A DNA stretch of 64,000 nt from Bradyrhizobium zhanjiangense. Lineage in GTDB: Bacteria > Pseudomonadota > Alphaproteobacteria > Rhizobiales > Xanthobacteraceae. The DNA lies in assembly GCF_004114935.1 (NCBI RefSeq), contig NZ_CP022221.1:5849001-5913000 (forward strand). The letters run 5' to 3'. Made by a program: the position numbers and the translations under genes. How positions within the stretch are numbered: the stretch's first letter is position 1; each line of letters begins with the position of its first letter. Under the pieces are notes generated by a model. It saw only the letters and a list, made by a program, of their open reading frames with translations. It was not told the DNA's origin and did no database searches. Below, piece after piece: positions 53,307 to 61,105 of this stretch.

Positions 53307-54094
53307 GTCGAGGCTCCCTCGCGATGGCGGGCATCGTAGACGAGGCCCTCGCCGAGATAGACCGCCTGCACCTGCGGATTGCCGCGCACCTCGGCCGGCG
53401 AACCCTCGGCGATCAGCGTGCCGCGGTTGAGCACGATGATGCGGTCGGCATGTTCGAACACGACGTCCATGTCGTGCTCGGTGAAGAGCACGCCGATCGA
53501 TTTCTCCCGCGCGATCTGCGCGGTCAGCCGCATCAGGTCGACACGCTCGCGCGGTGCCATGCCCGCGGTCGGCTCGTCCATCAAGAGCAGCTTTGGCTGG
53601 TTGGCGAGCGCGACGGCAAGCTCGAGCCGCTTGAGGTCGCCATAGGCGAGCTCGCCGCAGGGCCGATCCGCGTAGCCGCTCATGCCGACCAGCTCGAGCA
53701 GACGGCCGGCCTCGCCGCGGTCGAACTTCGGCGCCGAACCGAACAGATTGAACAGCTGCTTCCCGTGCGAGATCAGCGCGACTTGCACGTTCTCGCGCAC
53801 AGTCATGGTAGCGAAGGTCGCAGTGATCTGAAACGTGCGCCCGACGCCGAGGCGCCAGACATCGCGCGGCTTCCTGCCGGTGATCTCTTCGCCGAGCAGA
53901 CGGACATGGCCGGAATCCGGCTTGTTCTGGCCGTTGAGCATGTCGAAGCAAGTGCTCTTGCCGGCGCCGTTCGGCCCGATCAACGCCAGGATCTCGCCGG
54001 CGCGCAGCGAGAACGAGACGCCGCGCACGGCATGGATGCCGCCATAGGATTTGGTCAGGCCTTCGACCGCGAGAAGTGGAGGTGCGACGCTCAT
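53303..54094 (-). CDS. livG: branched-chain-type ABC transporter ATPase LivG
   Basis: A 263-residue ATPase. Walker A GPNGAGKSTCFDML, signature-region LAYGDLKRLELAVAL and Walker B LLLMDEPTAGMAPRE, plus the LivG-type C-terminal extension. It pairs with LivF on the cytoplasmic side of the fused permease; the stop-start overlaps with both flanking genes (4 bases each) show tight coupling. Position and family agree fully. Confidence 0.93.
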   Translation of the reverse strand: MSVAPPLLAVEGLTKSYGGIHAVRGVSFSLRAGEILALIGPNGAGKSTCFDMLNGQNKPDSGHVRLLGEEITGRKPRDVWRLGVGRTFQITATFATMTVRENVQVALISHGKQLFNLFGSAPKFDRGEAGRLLELVGMSGYADRPCGELAYGDLKRLELAVALANQPKLLLMDEPTAGMAPRERVDLMRLTAQIAREKSIGVLFTEHDMDVVFEHADRIIVLNRGTLIAEGSPAEVRGNPQVQAVYLGEGLVYDARHREGAST

Positions 54095-55980
54095 TCGGCA
54101 GACTCGATCGGCTTGGCAAGCAAGGGGGATCCCGGGGGCGATGCTTTCTTACGGCGCTGCGCCAGCAGCTCCAGCATGCCGACGATGCCCTTGGGGAAGA
54201 CGACGACGATCAGCATGATGAAGCCGCCGAGCACAAGCTTCGACAGATCGGTCTGGCTGACCAGCCAGATGTTCAGAGCCTTGTAGACGATGGCGCCGAT
54301 CACCGCGCCCGATACAGTTTCGACGCCGCCGAGCAGCACCATGACCAGCGCATCGACCGACAGCGAGATGCCGAGATTGTCAGGGAAGACGCTGCCCTTG
54401 AGGTAGGCGAACAGCGCGCCGCCGATACCGGCAGTGGTGCCTGCGATCACGAAGGCGGTCCACTGGATGCGCTTCGCGTCGATACCGATCGCTTCGCTGC
54501 GCAGCGCCGAGTCACGCGTCGCCCTGAGCGCATAGCCGAACGGCGAGAACACCATGGCTCGAAGCGCGATGGTCACCAGCGCCGCGACGCCGAGCGCGAG
54601 CCAATAGAAATGCGATGGGCTCGCGGCCCAGCTCGACGGCCAAAGGCCCAGAATGCCGTTGTCACCGCCCGTCACGTTCACCCACTGGAATGCGATCGAC
54701 CACACGATCTGCGCGAAGGCGAGCGTCAGCATGGCGAAATAGACGCCGGACAGCTGCACCGCGAAGAAGCCGAACACGGCCGCGCCCATGCAGCCGAGCA
54801 GCGGGCCGAGCAACAGACACACGATCATCGGGAGCCCCGCCATCTTGGCGAGGAAGGCGATGCCGTAGGCACCAAGCCCGAAATAGGCGGCATGGCCGAA
54901 CGATGCGAGCCCGCCGACCGACATCAGGAAGTGCAGGCTGACGGCGAAGATGACGAAGATCGCGATCTCCGAGCCGACCGTCAGCGCGTAATTGCCGGCA
55001 AACAGCGGCAGCGTCGCTGCGATGACGAGCGCGGCCAGCGCAGCCAGCCGTTCATTCGACGTCAGCGGTCGCCAGGGATTGACAGTCAGACCCGGCGTCT
55101 TGCGCGCGGCCGCCTCGGGCTTGCCGAACAGGCCCCAGGGCCGCACGATCAGCACCACCGCCATCACCAGAAAGACCAGGATGATGGAGATCTTCGGGAA
55201 GATCAGGATGCCGAAGGCGTTGAGCTCGGACACCAGCACCGCAGCAACGAAGGCGCCGACGATGCTGCCGAGGCCGCCGATCACGACCACAACGAACACT
55301 TCCACGATGATCCGAAGATCCATGGCGTGATGCACGGCATCGCGCGGGATCTGGAGCGCCCCGCCGAGGGCTGCAAGGAAGACGCCGACCGCGAACACGC
55401 TCGTGAACAGCCACTTCTGGTTCACGCCGAGCGCGGCGACCATGTCGCGGTCCTGCGTCGCGGCGCGCACCAAGACGCCCCAGCGCGTGCGCTGGAACAG
55501 CAGCCAGAGAATGCCGAGCACGACCGGTCCGAGCACGATCAGGAACAGATCATAGCTCGGAATGTTCTGGCCGAAGAAATCGATCGCGCCCTTGAAGCCG
55601 GGCGCGCGGCGGCCGACGAGGTCGTCAGGCCCCCAAATTAGCACGACGAGATCTTCGACCATCAGGGTCAGGCCGAAGGTCGCGAGCAGCTGGAACAGTT
55701 CGGGCGCGTGATAGATGCGCCGCAGCAGCACCATCTCGACGATGATTCCAATCAGCGCCACTGCCAGCGCCGCCAGCACGATCCCGCCCCAGAAGCCGAA
55801 CGCACCCGACAGCCGCTCGGTGAGCGTGAAGGCGATGTAGGCGCCGATCATGTAGAAGGCGCCATGCGCGAAATTCACGATCCGCGTCACGCCGAAGATG
55901 ATCGACAGGCCCGAGGCCACCAGGAACAGCGACGCTGCGCTGGCGAGACCGGTCAGAAACTGTACCACATAAAAGGCCAT
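54091..55980 (-). CDS. fused LivH-LivM ABC permease
   Basis: A 629-residue protein that joins two permeases normally made separately. The first half (residues ~1-290) is LivH-like (VASGLSIIFGVTRIVNFAHG, GGLGSIVGAFVAAVLVSEL), and the second half (~310-610) is LivM-like (GGLASFGHAAYFGLGAYG, LRATRDSALRSEAIGID, LVMVLLGGVETVSGAVIGA). About 16-18 transmembrane helices. The halves are joined by a short cytoplasmic linker (FGKPEAAARKTPGLT). With LivG, LivF and the receptor it forms a complete importer. Confidence 0.92.
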   Translation of the reverse strand: MAFYVVQFLTGLASAASLFLVASGLSIIFGVTRIVNFAHGAFYMIGAYIAFTLTERLSGAFGFWGGIVLAALAVALIGIIVEMVLLRRIYHAPELFQLLATFGLTLMVEDLVVLIWGPDDLVGRRAPGFKGAIDFFGQNIPSYDLFLIVLGPVVLGILWLLFQRTRWGVLVRAATQDRDMVAALGVNQKWLFTSVFAVGVFLAALGGALQIPRDAVHHAMDLRIIVEVFVVVVIGGLGSIVGAFVAAVLVSELNAFGILIFPKISIILVFLVMAVVLIVRPWGLFGKPEAAARKTPGLTVNPWRPLTSNERLAALAALVIAATLPLFAGNYALTVGSEIAIFVIFAVSLHFLMSVGGLASFGHAAYFGLGAYGIAFLAKMAGLPMIVCLLLGPLLGCMGAAVFGFFAVQLSGVYFAMLTLAFAQIVWSIAFQWVNVTGGDNGILGLWPSSWAASPSHFYWLALGVAALVTIALRAMVFSPFGYALRATRDSALRSEAIGIDAKRIQWTAFVIAGTTAGIGGALFAYLKGSVFPDNLGISLSVDALVMVLLGGVETVSGAVIGAIVYKALNIWLVSQTDLSKLVLGGFIMLIVVVFPKGIVGMLELLAQRRKKASPPGSPLLAKPIESAE

Positions 55981-56003
55981 CGGCGGTCCGGGTTAGATGA
56001 ATT

Positions 56004-56115
56004 CGTAGGGTGGGTTAGTCCAGCGACTACGCGGAGCGGAGTTCGCCGGGCGTAACCCACCATTTCTTGTGGCACCGAAGGTGGTGGGTTACGCCTTCGG
56101 CTAACCCACCCTACG
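56004..56115. repeat. inverted repeat, TAGGGTGGG type, copy 2
   Basis: CGTAGGGTGGGTTAG at the left mirrors CTAACCCACCCTACG at the right (15-bp perfect arms), with an inner GGGCGTAACCCACCA/TGGTGGGTTACGCC pair, so the element is a nested double palindrome. It lies between the permease and the receptor genes of the importer and could limit read-through or stabilise mRNA ends. Outer arms match those of the element at 52018-52111. Confidence 0.7.
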
Positions 56116-56136
56116 GCAGCGGAGAGTGAAGCCAGA

Positions 56137-57339
56137 TCAATCCTTCGGACGCAGCTTCTCAATTTCGGCGTCGCCAGGCAGGTAGTCCGCGCCCTTCTTG
56201 TAGGATGTATCCACCATCACACCCTTGCCGTCCTTCAGCGCAGTCTTGCCGACATAGGCACCGAGCGTCGACTGATGGTCGATCTTGCGGAAGGTGATCT
56301 CGCCGAAGGGCGACGGCATCGACAGGCCTTCAGCCGCGGTGATCAGCTTCTCTGGATCGGTCGAGCCGGCCTTCGCCAGGATTGCCGCCGCCGATTTGAT
56401 GGTCTGGTAGCCGACGATCGAGCCAAGGCGCGGATAGTCGTTGTACTTGGCCTGGTAGGCCTTCAGGAACGCGTCATGCTCGGGCGTCTTGATCGAGTAC
56501 CAGGGATAGCCGGTGACGATCCAACCCTCGGGCGTCTCGTCCTTGAGCGGATCGAGATATTCGGGCTCGCCGGTCAGGAAGGAGACGACCTCACGCCCCT
56601 TGAACAGGCCGCGGGTGTTGCCTTCGCGCACGAGCTTAACGAGATCGGCGCCGAAGGTGACGTTGAGGATCGCTTCCGGATTGGCGGCGGCCACCGCCTG
56701 CACCACCGGGCCCGCGTCGATTTTGCCCTGCGGCGGCCATTGCTCGTCGACCCACTGGATATCCGGGCGCTTCTCCGACATCAGTTTCTTGAACACCGCG
56801 ACCGCCGATTGACCGTATTCGTAGTTCGGCGCGATCGTCGCCCAGCGTTTCGCAGGCAGCTTGCTGGCTGCCTCCACCAGCATCGCCGCCTGCATGTAGT
56901 TGGAGGGACGCAGGCGGAAGGTGTATTTGTTGCCCTTCGACCAGGTGATCGCGTCGGTGAGCGGCTCGGCCGCGAGGAAGAACACCTTCTTCTGGTTGGC
57001 GAAGTCGCTGACGGCGAGGCCGATGTTCGACAGGAACGTGCCCGTGAGCATCGCGACACCCTCGCTCGAGACGAGCTCATTGGCCGCGGTCTGCGCATCG
57101 GCCGGCTTGCCGCCATCGTCCTTGGAGATGACGACGAGCTTCTTGCCGTTGATGCCACCGGCCGCGTTGATCTGTTCGACCGCGAGCTGCCATCCCTTGC
57201 GATAGGGCTCGGTGAAGGCCGGCAGTAGCGAATAGCTGTTGATCTCGCCGATCTTGATGTCCTGCGCCAGGGCCGAATGGGCCATGCCGCCGGCCAGAAG
57301 CGCGAAGGCCGCGCCGACAAAAACGTTTCTTGCTCGCAT
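56137..57339 (-). CDS. ABC transporter periplasmic receptor, Liv/HAAT type
   Basis: A 400-residue solute receptor of the periplasmic-binding type I fold. Signal peptide residues 1-25 (ending ALA); mature start QDIKIGEINSYSLLP, followed by the typical GKKLVVISKDDGGKPADA and YGQSAVAVFKKLM segments. Members bind amino acids, amides or aromatic acids. It is the first transporter gene after the DUF1185-encoding gene in the same direction. In a nicotinate locus it may bind nicotinate; the sequence does not prove that. Confidence 0.9.
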   Translation of the reverse strand: MRARNVFVGAAFALLAGGMAHSALAQDIKIGEINSYSLLPAFTEPYRKGWQLAVEQINAAGGINGKKLVVISKDDGGKPADAQTAANELVSSEGVAMLTGTFLSNIGLAVSDFANQKKVFFLAAEPLTDAITWSKGNKYTFRLRPSNYMQAAMLVEAASKLPAKRWATIAPNYEYGQSAVAVFKKLMSEKRPDIQWVDEQWPPQGKIDAGPVVQAVAAANPEAILNVTFGADLVKLVREGNTRGLFKGREVVSFLTGEPEYLDPLKDETPEGWIVTGYPWYSIKTPEHDAFLKAYQAKYNDYPRLGSIVGYQTIKSAAAILAKAGSTDPEKLITAAEGLSMPSPFGEITFRKIDHQSTLGAYVGKTALKDGKGVMVDTSYKKGADYLPGDAEIEKLRPKD

Positions 57340-57416
57340 CCCAACCTCCAGTTTTGAACTTCTCTCGTTCGCACACGATTTGATCGGAGAACCCGTGCCC
57401 GGCTCTCCGGATCGCG

Positions 57417-58001
57417 CTACCTCAATCCGTCTTCGCCCTTGATCTCCGCAACCGTCAGCCCGCCGACGCGCGGCAGCGGACGGCCGCTGTCGGTGACGGC
57501 AACCGCGACCATGATCTCGTTGGCGCGCGGCGCATCGTTGATCTGTACCTCCATGCCGTCAAAATGGCTGCGTACGAAGGCTGCGTCCTTGTGCCCCAGA
57601 GGGATATCCAGCGTCGTGCCGGGACCGCTGCGTTTTTTCGACGACGGGATCAGCGCCGCGCCCTTGCTCAGCACTTTGCGCACGGGCGCACCCATCTTCG
57701 GATGCAGGATCGCGGCGGCATGCTCCAGCTCGCCGTTCTCGCCGACGGCCGCGGCCTTGCCATAGCTCTGCGCCTTCGCGCCATCGATGCCGAGCGCCGC
57801 CACCGCGCGCTTCGACAGCAACTCGCCCAGTTCCTCGCCGATCGCAATCAGCGGGGAAAGGTCTTCGACATATTTCCCCGCAAAGGGATTCTCGATCACG
57901 GCGATCGCCGCGGCGCGCCGGGTCGGCGGCGACACCTGACGCCCCATCTCCATCTGGGTCTCTTCGACGACGGTGACGATCTTGCGGATGATCGCGCTCA
58001 T
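57417..58001 (-). CDS. DUF1185 ('amino acid synthesis') family protein
   Basis: A 194-residue cytoplasmic protein of the DUF1185 family, often labelled amino acid synthesis protein without biochemical support. Conserved stretches include RRAAAIAVIENPFAGKYVED, ALGIDGAKAQSYGKAA and the tail KWLR-like FVRSHFDGMEVQINDAPRA. Several DUF1185 genes neighbour carbamoyl, hydantoin or ring-opening amidohydrolase genes. Here it lies between the receptor and the UPF0280 gene of the nicotinate locus; a step after enamidase is one idea, unsupported so far. Confidence 0.82.
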   Translation of the reverse strand: MSAIIRKIVTVVEETQMEMGRQVSPPTRRAAAIAVIENPFAGKYVEDLSPLIAIGEELGELLSKRAVAALGIDGAKAQSYGKAAAVGENGELEHAAAILHPKMGAPVRKVLSKGAALIPSSKKRSGPGTTLDIPLGHKDAAFVRSHFDGMEVQINDAPRANEIMVAVAVTDSGRPLPRVGGLTVAEIKGEDGLR

Positions 58002-58027
58002 GATTGCTTCCTCAGGCTCTTCCCTGT

Positions 58028-58924
58028 TCAGGCATGAACCGCGTTCTCCAGCATAGGCCGGCGCGATCGTTGCCGTTCAATATCTTTCGGTCCGATGACA
58101 AGCATATCACCACAAAGCTGCAACACGGCACCCTCGATCAATCCGCGATCGAATAATTGCCGTGCACATTCCGCGCCAGATTCCAGCGCGGCCGCGATCT
58201 CATTGTGCGACAATTCACCGACCTCGCGGGTGACAAGGCGCCCCCCGAGATCACTGTCGGGCTGAAGCGCGTTGGCGGGCTTGCGGATGATGGCCGGGTG
58301 TCCCGGCAGATCCACCGCGTTGGCGATGATGGTGGCCGCCGCATCGGCCCGCGATGCCGTTGCAGCCAATACGGTCACCGCGTCGGCGATCCCGAGCGAA
58401 AAACTGCGACCGTGGCGTCCACTGGTCGCGATCCCGCGTACGGGGTCGGCTGAATCGACCCTCAGCGTCCGCATCACGCCGGAGCGATCGGGCCGATCCA
58501 TCAAACCAACAGAGAAATGCTCGCCTTCGCCGAGATGAAGCGCGATATCGCCGCCATTGTTGACGTAGGCTTGATTGAGGGTTGCGGCTCCGAGCATTGC
58601 GCCAAGGATCTCCTCCGCCACGCTGCCGGCTACCGCGGCCATCGGCGTGATGAAGCAATCGGCGGCATAGGGCGCGACAGCGGCGTGCATGCGCCGCGCC
58701 ACCACGCCCCTCAGCGAAGTCAGCCCCTCAGCGGCCGTCCGCAGCTCCGGCAATTCCGCGCAAAGCTCGTCGAGCAGACCGGTGAACCGCCGCGCTGCCG
58801 CCTCGTAGGCGGCATGCACCTCGTCCGCGCGGCCCCTCGCCTCCACGATCAAATCAATCGGTCCATCCTGCAAATGCAGCCGCCGGCCATCAGACAGCAA
58901 TGCGATCTGCGGGCGCCGGGTCAT
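58028..58924 (-). CDS. UPF0280 family protein (ApbE-like)
   Basis: A 298-residue protein of the UPF0280 family, related in fold to ApbE, the FAD:protein FMN transferase. Conserved: AAVAGSVAEEILGAML, AYVNNGGDIALHL, GIATSGRHGRSFSLGIADAV. In ApbE proteins the corresponding NGGDI and TSG..GRS regions bind FAD and metal. It overlaps the 6-hydroxynicotinate reductase gene by 4 bases. Because the Eubacterium barkeri reductase carries covalently bound flavin, a role in attaching that flavin is attractive; this is inference. Confidence 0.85.
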   Translation of the reverse strand: MTRRPQIALLSDGRRLHLQDGPIDLIVEARGRADEVHAAYEAAARRFTGLLDELCAELPELRTAAEGLTSLRGVVARRMHAAVAPYAADCFITPMAAVAGSVAEEILGAMLGAATLNQAYVNNGGDIALHLGEGEHFSVGLMDRPDRSGVMRTLRVDSADPVRGIATSGRHGRSFSLGIADAVTVLAATASRADAAATIIANAVDLPGHPAIIRKPANALQPDSDLGGRLVTREVGELSHNEIAAALESGAECARQLFDRGLIEGAVLQLCGDMLVIGPKDIERQRSRRPMLENAVHA

Positions 58925-60378
58925 GCCCGACGTCCCGGAATCGGGTTCTGCCAGGGCAGCTGGCGGACATCGTCACCGCCCTTCACCTCCGAGAGCGGCT
59001 TCACATAATCCATGTGCCCGCCGAGCGCGGCATAGTCCGACAGCTTCATCGTGAACTCGATCGGCGCGACCAGCGCCGGCGTCGGCACATAGCCGAACGC
59101 GCCCGCCGGCATCTGCGTCACGTCGACCATGTAGGTGATGCCGCCGCCGGGCCAGACATAGACCGGCGCGCCGCCGCTGGTGACGCGCGTCAGCGCGTCC
59201 TTCACCGAGCGCGTCAGCCGCACCGGATTGTCGGTGACGCCCGCGCGCAGCGAGCCGCCGGCGCCCGCCATGAACAGCACCGTGCACAGCGCCGGCTCGC
59301 AGTTCTCCTGGATGCGCTCGACCGAAAACTTCAGGTCATCGGGCATCTCGGTCTCGACCGGCTTCAAGGCCTCGTCGAGCACATAATAGGACGAATGCTC
59401 GCCGGTGGTGGAGACCATCAGCATGGTCAGACCGGGCTTGGCTTCCTTGGCATCAAATGGGCCGAGAATCGAGAGCGGATCCGAGATGTTGGTGCCGCCC
59501 CAGCCCGTGCCGGGATCGGCGACCTGGAAATAGCGGCCGGGCGTCGAACGCCGGCCCTTCATCTTGATGCCGGTATCGGCGATATCGAGCAGCTTGCCGG
59601 CCTGATGTTCCGAGAGCACGCCGGTGATGTGGTCGTCGACCACGACGACCTCATCGACCTTGCCATGCCACTGCTTGGCGAACATGCCGATCGTCGCCGA
59701 GCCGCAGCCGACCCGCATGCGCTCTTCCTTCACGCCGTTGACGACCGGCGGCTGGCCGGCCTGCACCACCACGCTCGCACCACCGTCGATGGTGAGCTCG
59801 ACCGCCTTGCAATTAGCGAGATCCATCAACGTGTCGCAGGTGACGCGCCCCTCTTTCTTGGAGCCGCCGGTGAGATGATGCACGCCGCCGAGCGAGAGCA
59901 TCTGCGAGCCGTATTCGCTGGTGGTGACGTGGCCCACCGCCTCGCCCTGCGCGCGAACGGTCGCGGTCTCGGGCCCAAGATAGCGGTCGGTGTCGATCTT
60001 CACCTTGATGCCGCAATAGGAGAAGATTCCCTCGGTGACGACAGTCACCATGTCGACGCCATCGACCTCCGCGGAGACGATGAAGGGCGCCGGCTTGTAG
60101 TCGGGATAGGTCGTGCCCGCTCCGATCGCGGTGACAAAGGTTGAAGGCTCGTGGACGATCTTGCCGTCCCAGTCCTCTGTGCGGCTGAACGGGACGAGCT
60201 TGCCGCCGTGCGAGACGGTGCGCTCCAGGATAACGTGCGGATCGACGCGGACGAGCTTGCCGTCGTGATTGGCGTAACGGTCGCAGGCGCCCGCCGCGCC
60301 CGGCTTGATGTAGCACATCACCGGACAGGCATCGCAGCGGATCTTGTCGACGGCAGCGCTCGTTGTTTCCATCACCAT
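58921..60378 (-). CDS. hnr: 6-hydroxynicotinate reductase-like protein
   Basis: A 485-residue iron-sulphur flavoprotein that matches 6-hydroxynicotinate reductase, which reduces 6-hydroxynicotinate to 1,4,5,6-tetrahydro-6-oxonicotinate with reduced ferredoxin. The N-terminus holds four cysteines at residues 15, 18, 22 and 32 (CDACPVMC..GACDRYA), suited to a [4Fe-4S] cluster. Further conserved parts: EGIFSYCGIKVKID, VGHVTTSEYGSQMLSLGG, RMRVGCGSATIGMF. The start with ATGGTGATG is tentative; a second ATG lies two codons later and no strong ribosome site is seen. It is divergent from nicAB with operators between, and coupled to the UPF0280 gene. Confidence 0.85.
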   Translation of the reverse strand: MVMETTSAAVDKIRCDACPVMCYIKPGAAGACDRYANHDGKLVRVDPHVILERTVSHGGKLVPFSRTEDWDGKIVHEPSTFVTAIGAGTTYPDYKPAPFIVSAEVDGVDMVTVVTEGIFSYCGIKVKIDTDRYLGPETATVRAQGEAVGHVTTSEYGSQMLSLGGVHHLTGGSKKEGRVTCDTLMDLANCKAVELTIDGGASVVVQAGQPPVVNGVKEERMRVGCGSATIGMFAKQWHGKVDEVVVVDDHITGVLSEHQAGKLLDIADTGIKMKGRRSTPGRYFQVADPGTGWGGTNISDPLSILGPFDAKEAKPGLTMLMVSTTGEHSSYYVLDEALKPVETEMPDDLKFSVERIQENCEPALCTVLFMAGAGGSLRAGVTDNPVRLTRSVKDALTRVTSGGAPVYVWPGGGITYMVDVTQMPAGAFGYVPTPALVAPIEFTMKLSDYAALGGHMDYVKPLSEVKGGDDVRQLPWQNPIPGRRA

Positions 60379-60405
60379 GTCAGAGCCAGCGGAGACCGCG
60401 GTTAT

Positions 60406-60421
60406 CATTCGTATACGAACG
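60406..60421. promoter_or_regulatory. nicotinate-locus operator, site 2
   Basis: CATTCGTATACGAACG, with the perfect 12-bp core TTCGTATACGAA, 28 bases upstream of the reductase start codon. It differs at two positions from site 1 (50557) and at four from site 3 (60558) when read on the reverse strand. Suits a MarR-family dimer. Confidence 0.65.
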
Positions 60422-60557
60422 ATGTTGCGCGCGGTCCCGATAGCTGTCAAGCGGCGGTGCATCGCAAAAGATGCGCCTGCCGCATAAAAGCTCAAATGCC
60501 TATCCGCTCTGTCCACAAAGAAGGCAGTCGCGCTGCAGTGCGGCATGACGGCTTGCA

Positions 60558-60573
60558 CGTTTGTGTACAAACG
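60558..60573. promoter_or_regulatory. nicotinate-locus operator, site 3
   Basis: CGTTTGTGTACAAACG has perfect 7-bp arms around GT, 50 bases upstream of the nicA start codon. All three sites fit CRTTYGTRTACRAAYG. The 244 bases between hnr and nicA therefore hold two such palindromes, one per promoter. Confidence 0.6.
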
Positions 60574-60622
60574 GTATCGTCGCGACTTACAAATCGCGCG
60601 CTGACAGGGCTTGGGAACGAGG

Positions 60623-61105
60623 ATGACGCAGACACCGATCCGCCTCACCGTGAACGGCAGGATCCAAGAGGTCACTGCGGCGCGGGACACGCCTCTGCTC
60701 TATGTGCTGCGCAACGACCTCGCACTCAACGGGCCGAAATATGGCTGCGGTCTCGGTGAATGCGGCACCTGTACTGTCCTGATCGATGGGGCCGCGGCGC
60801 GATCCTGCGTGATCCCCGTAGGCGGCTGCGCCGGCCGCGACATCGTGACGCTCGAAGGCCTCGGTACGCGCGACAAGCCTGATGTCGTGCAACAGGCCTT
60901 CATCGACGAGCAGGCCGCGCAATGCGGCTACTGCCTCAACGGCATGATCATGACCACCAAGGCGCTGCTCGCGATCAATCCGCAGCCGACCGAACAGGAG
61001 GCGCTGGCGGCGCTGCGCTACAATCTCTGCCGCTGCGGCACGCATGTCGAAATCCTGCGCGCCGTGATGCGCGCCTCCGACCAGCTCACCGAGGCCGTTG
61101 ATTGA
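60623..61105 (+). CDS. nicA: nicotinate dehydrogenase small subunit, 2Fe-2S (NicA-like)
   Basis: A 160-residue protein with two [2Fe-2S] clusters, as in small subunits of xanthine-dehydrogenase-type hydroxylases: a plant-type site with cysteines 42, 47, 50 and 62 (CGLGECGTC..C), and a C-terminal site with cysteines 101, 104, 136 and 138 (CGYC..CRCG). NicA of Pseudomonas putida has this size and moves electrons from the molybdopterin subunit during hydroxylation of nicotinate to 6-hydroxynicotinate. Its stop shares a base with the next start (TGATG). An in-frame TTG four codons upstream is also possible. Confidence 0.88.
   Translation: MTQTPIRLTVNGRIQEVTAARDTPLLYVLRNDLALNGPKYGCGLGECGTCTVLIDGAAARSCVIPVGGCAGRDIVTLEGLGTRDKPDVVQQAFIDEQAAQCGYCLNGMIMTTKALLAINPQPTEQEALAALRYNLCRCGTHVEILRAVMRASDQLTEAVD

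Noticed and set aside
54076..55641. A 521-codon open frame antisense to the LivHM fusion
   Set aside because: Product is a chain of Asp/His/Arg/Gln typical of antisense translation of membrane proteins.
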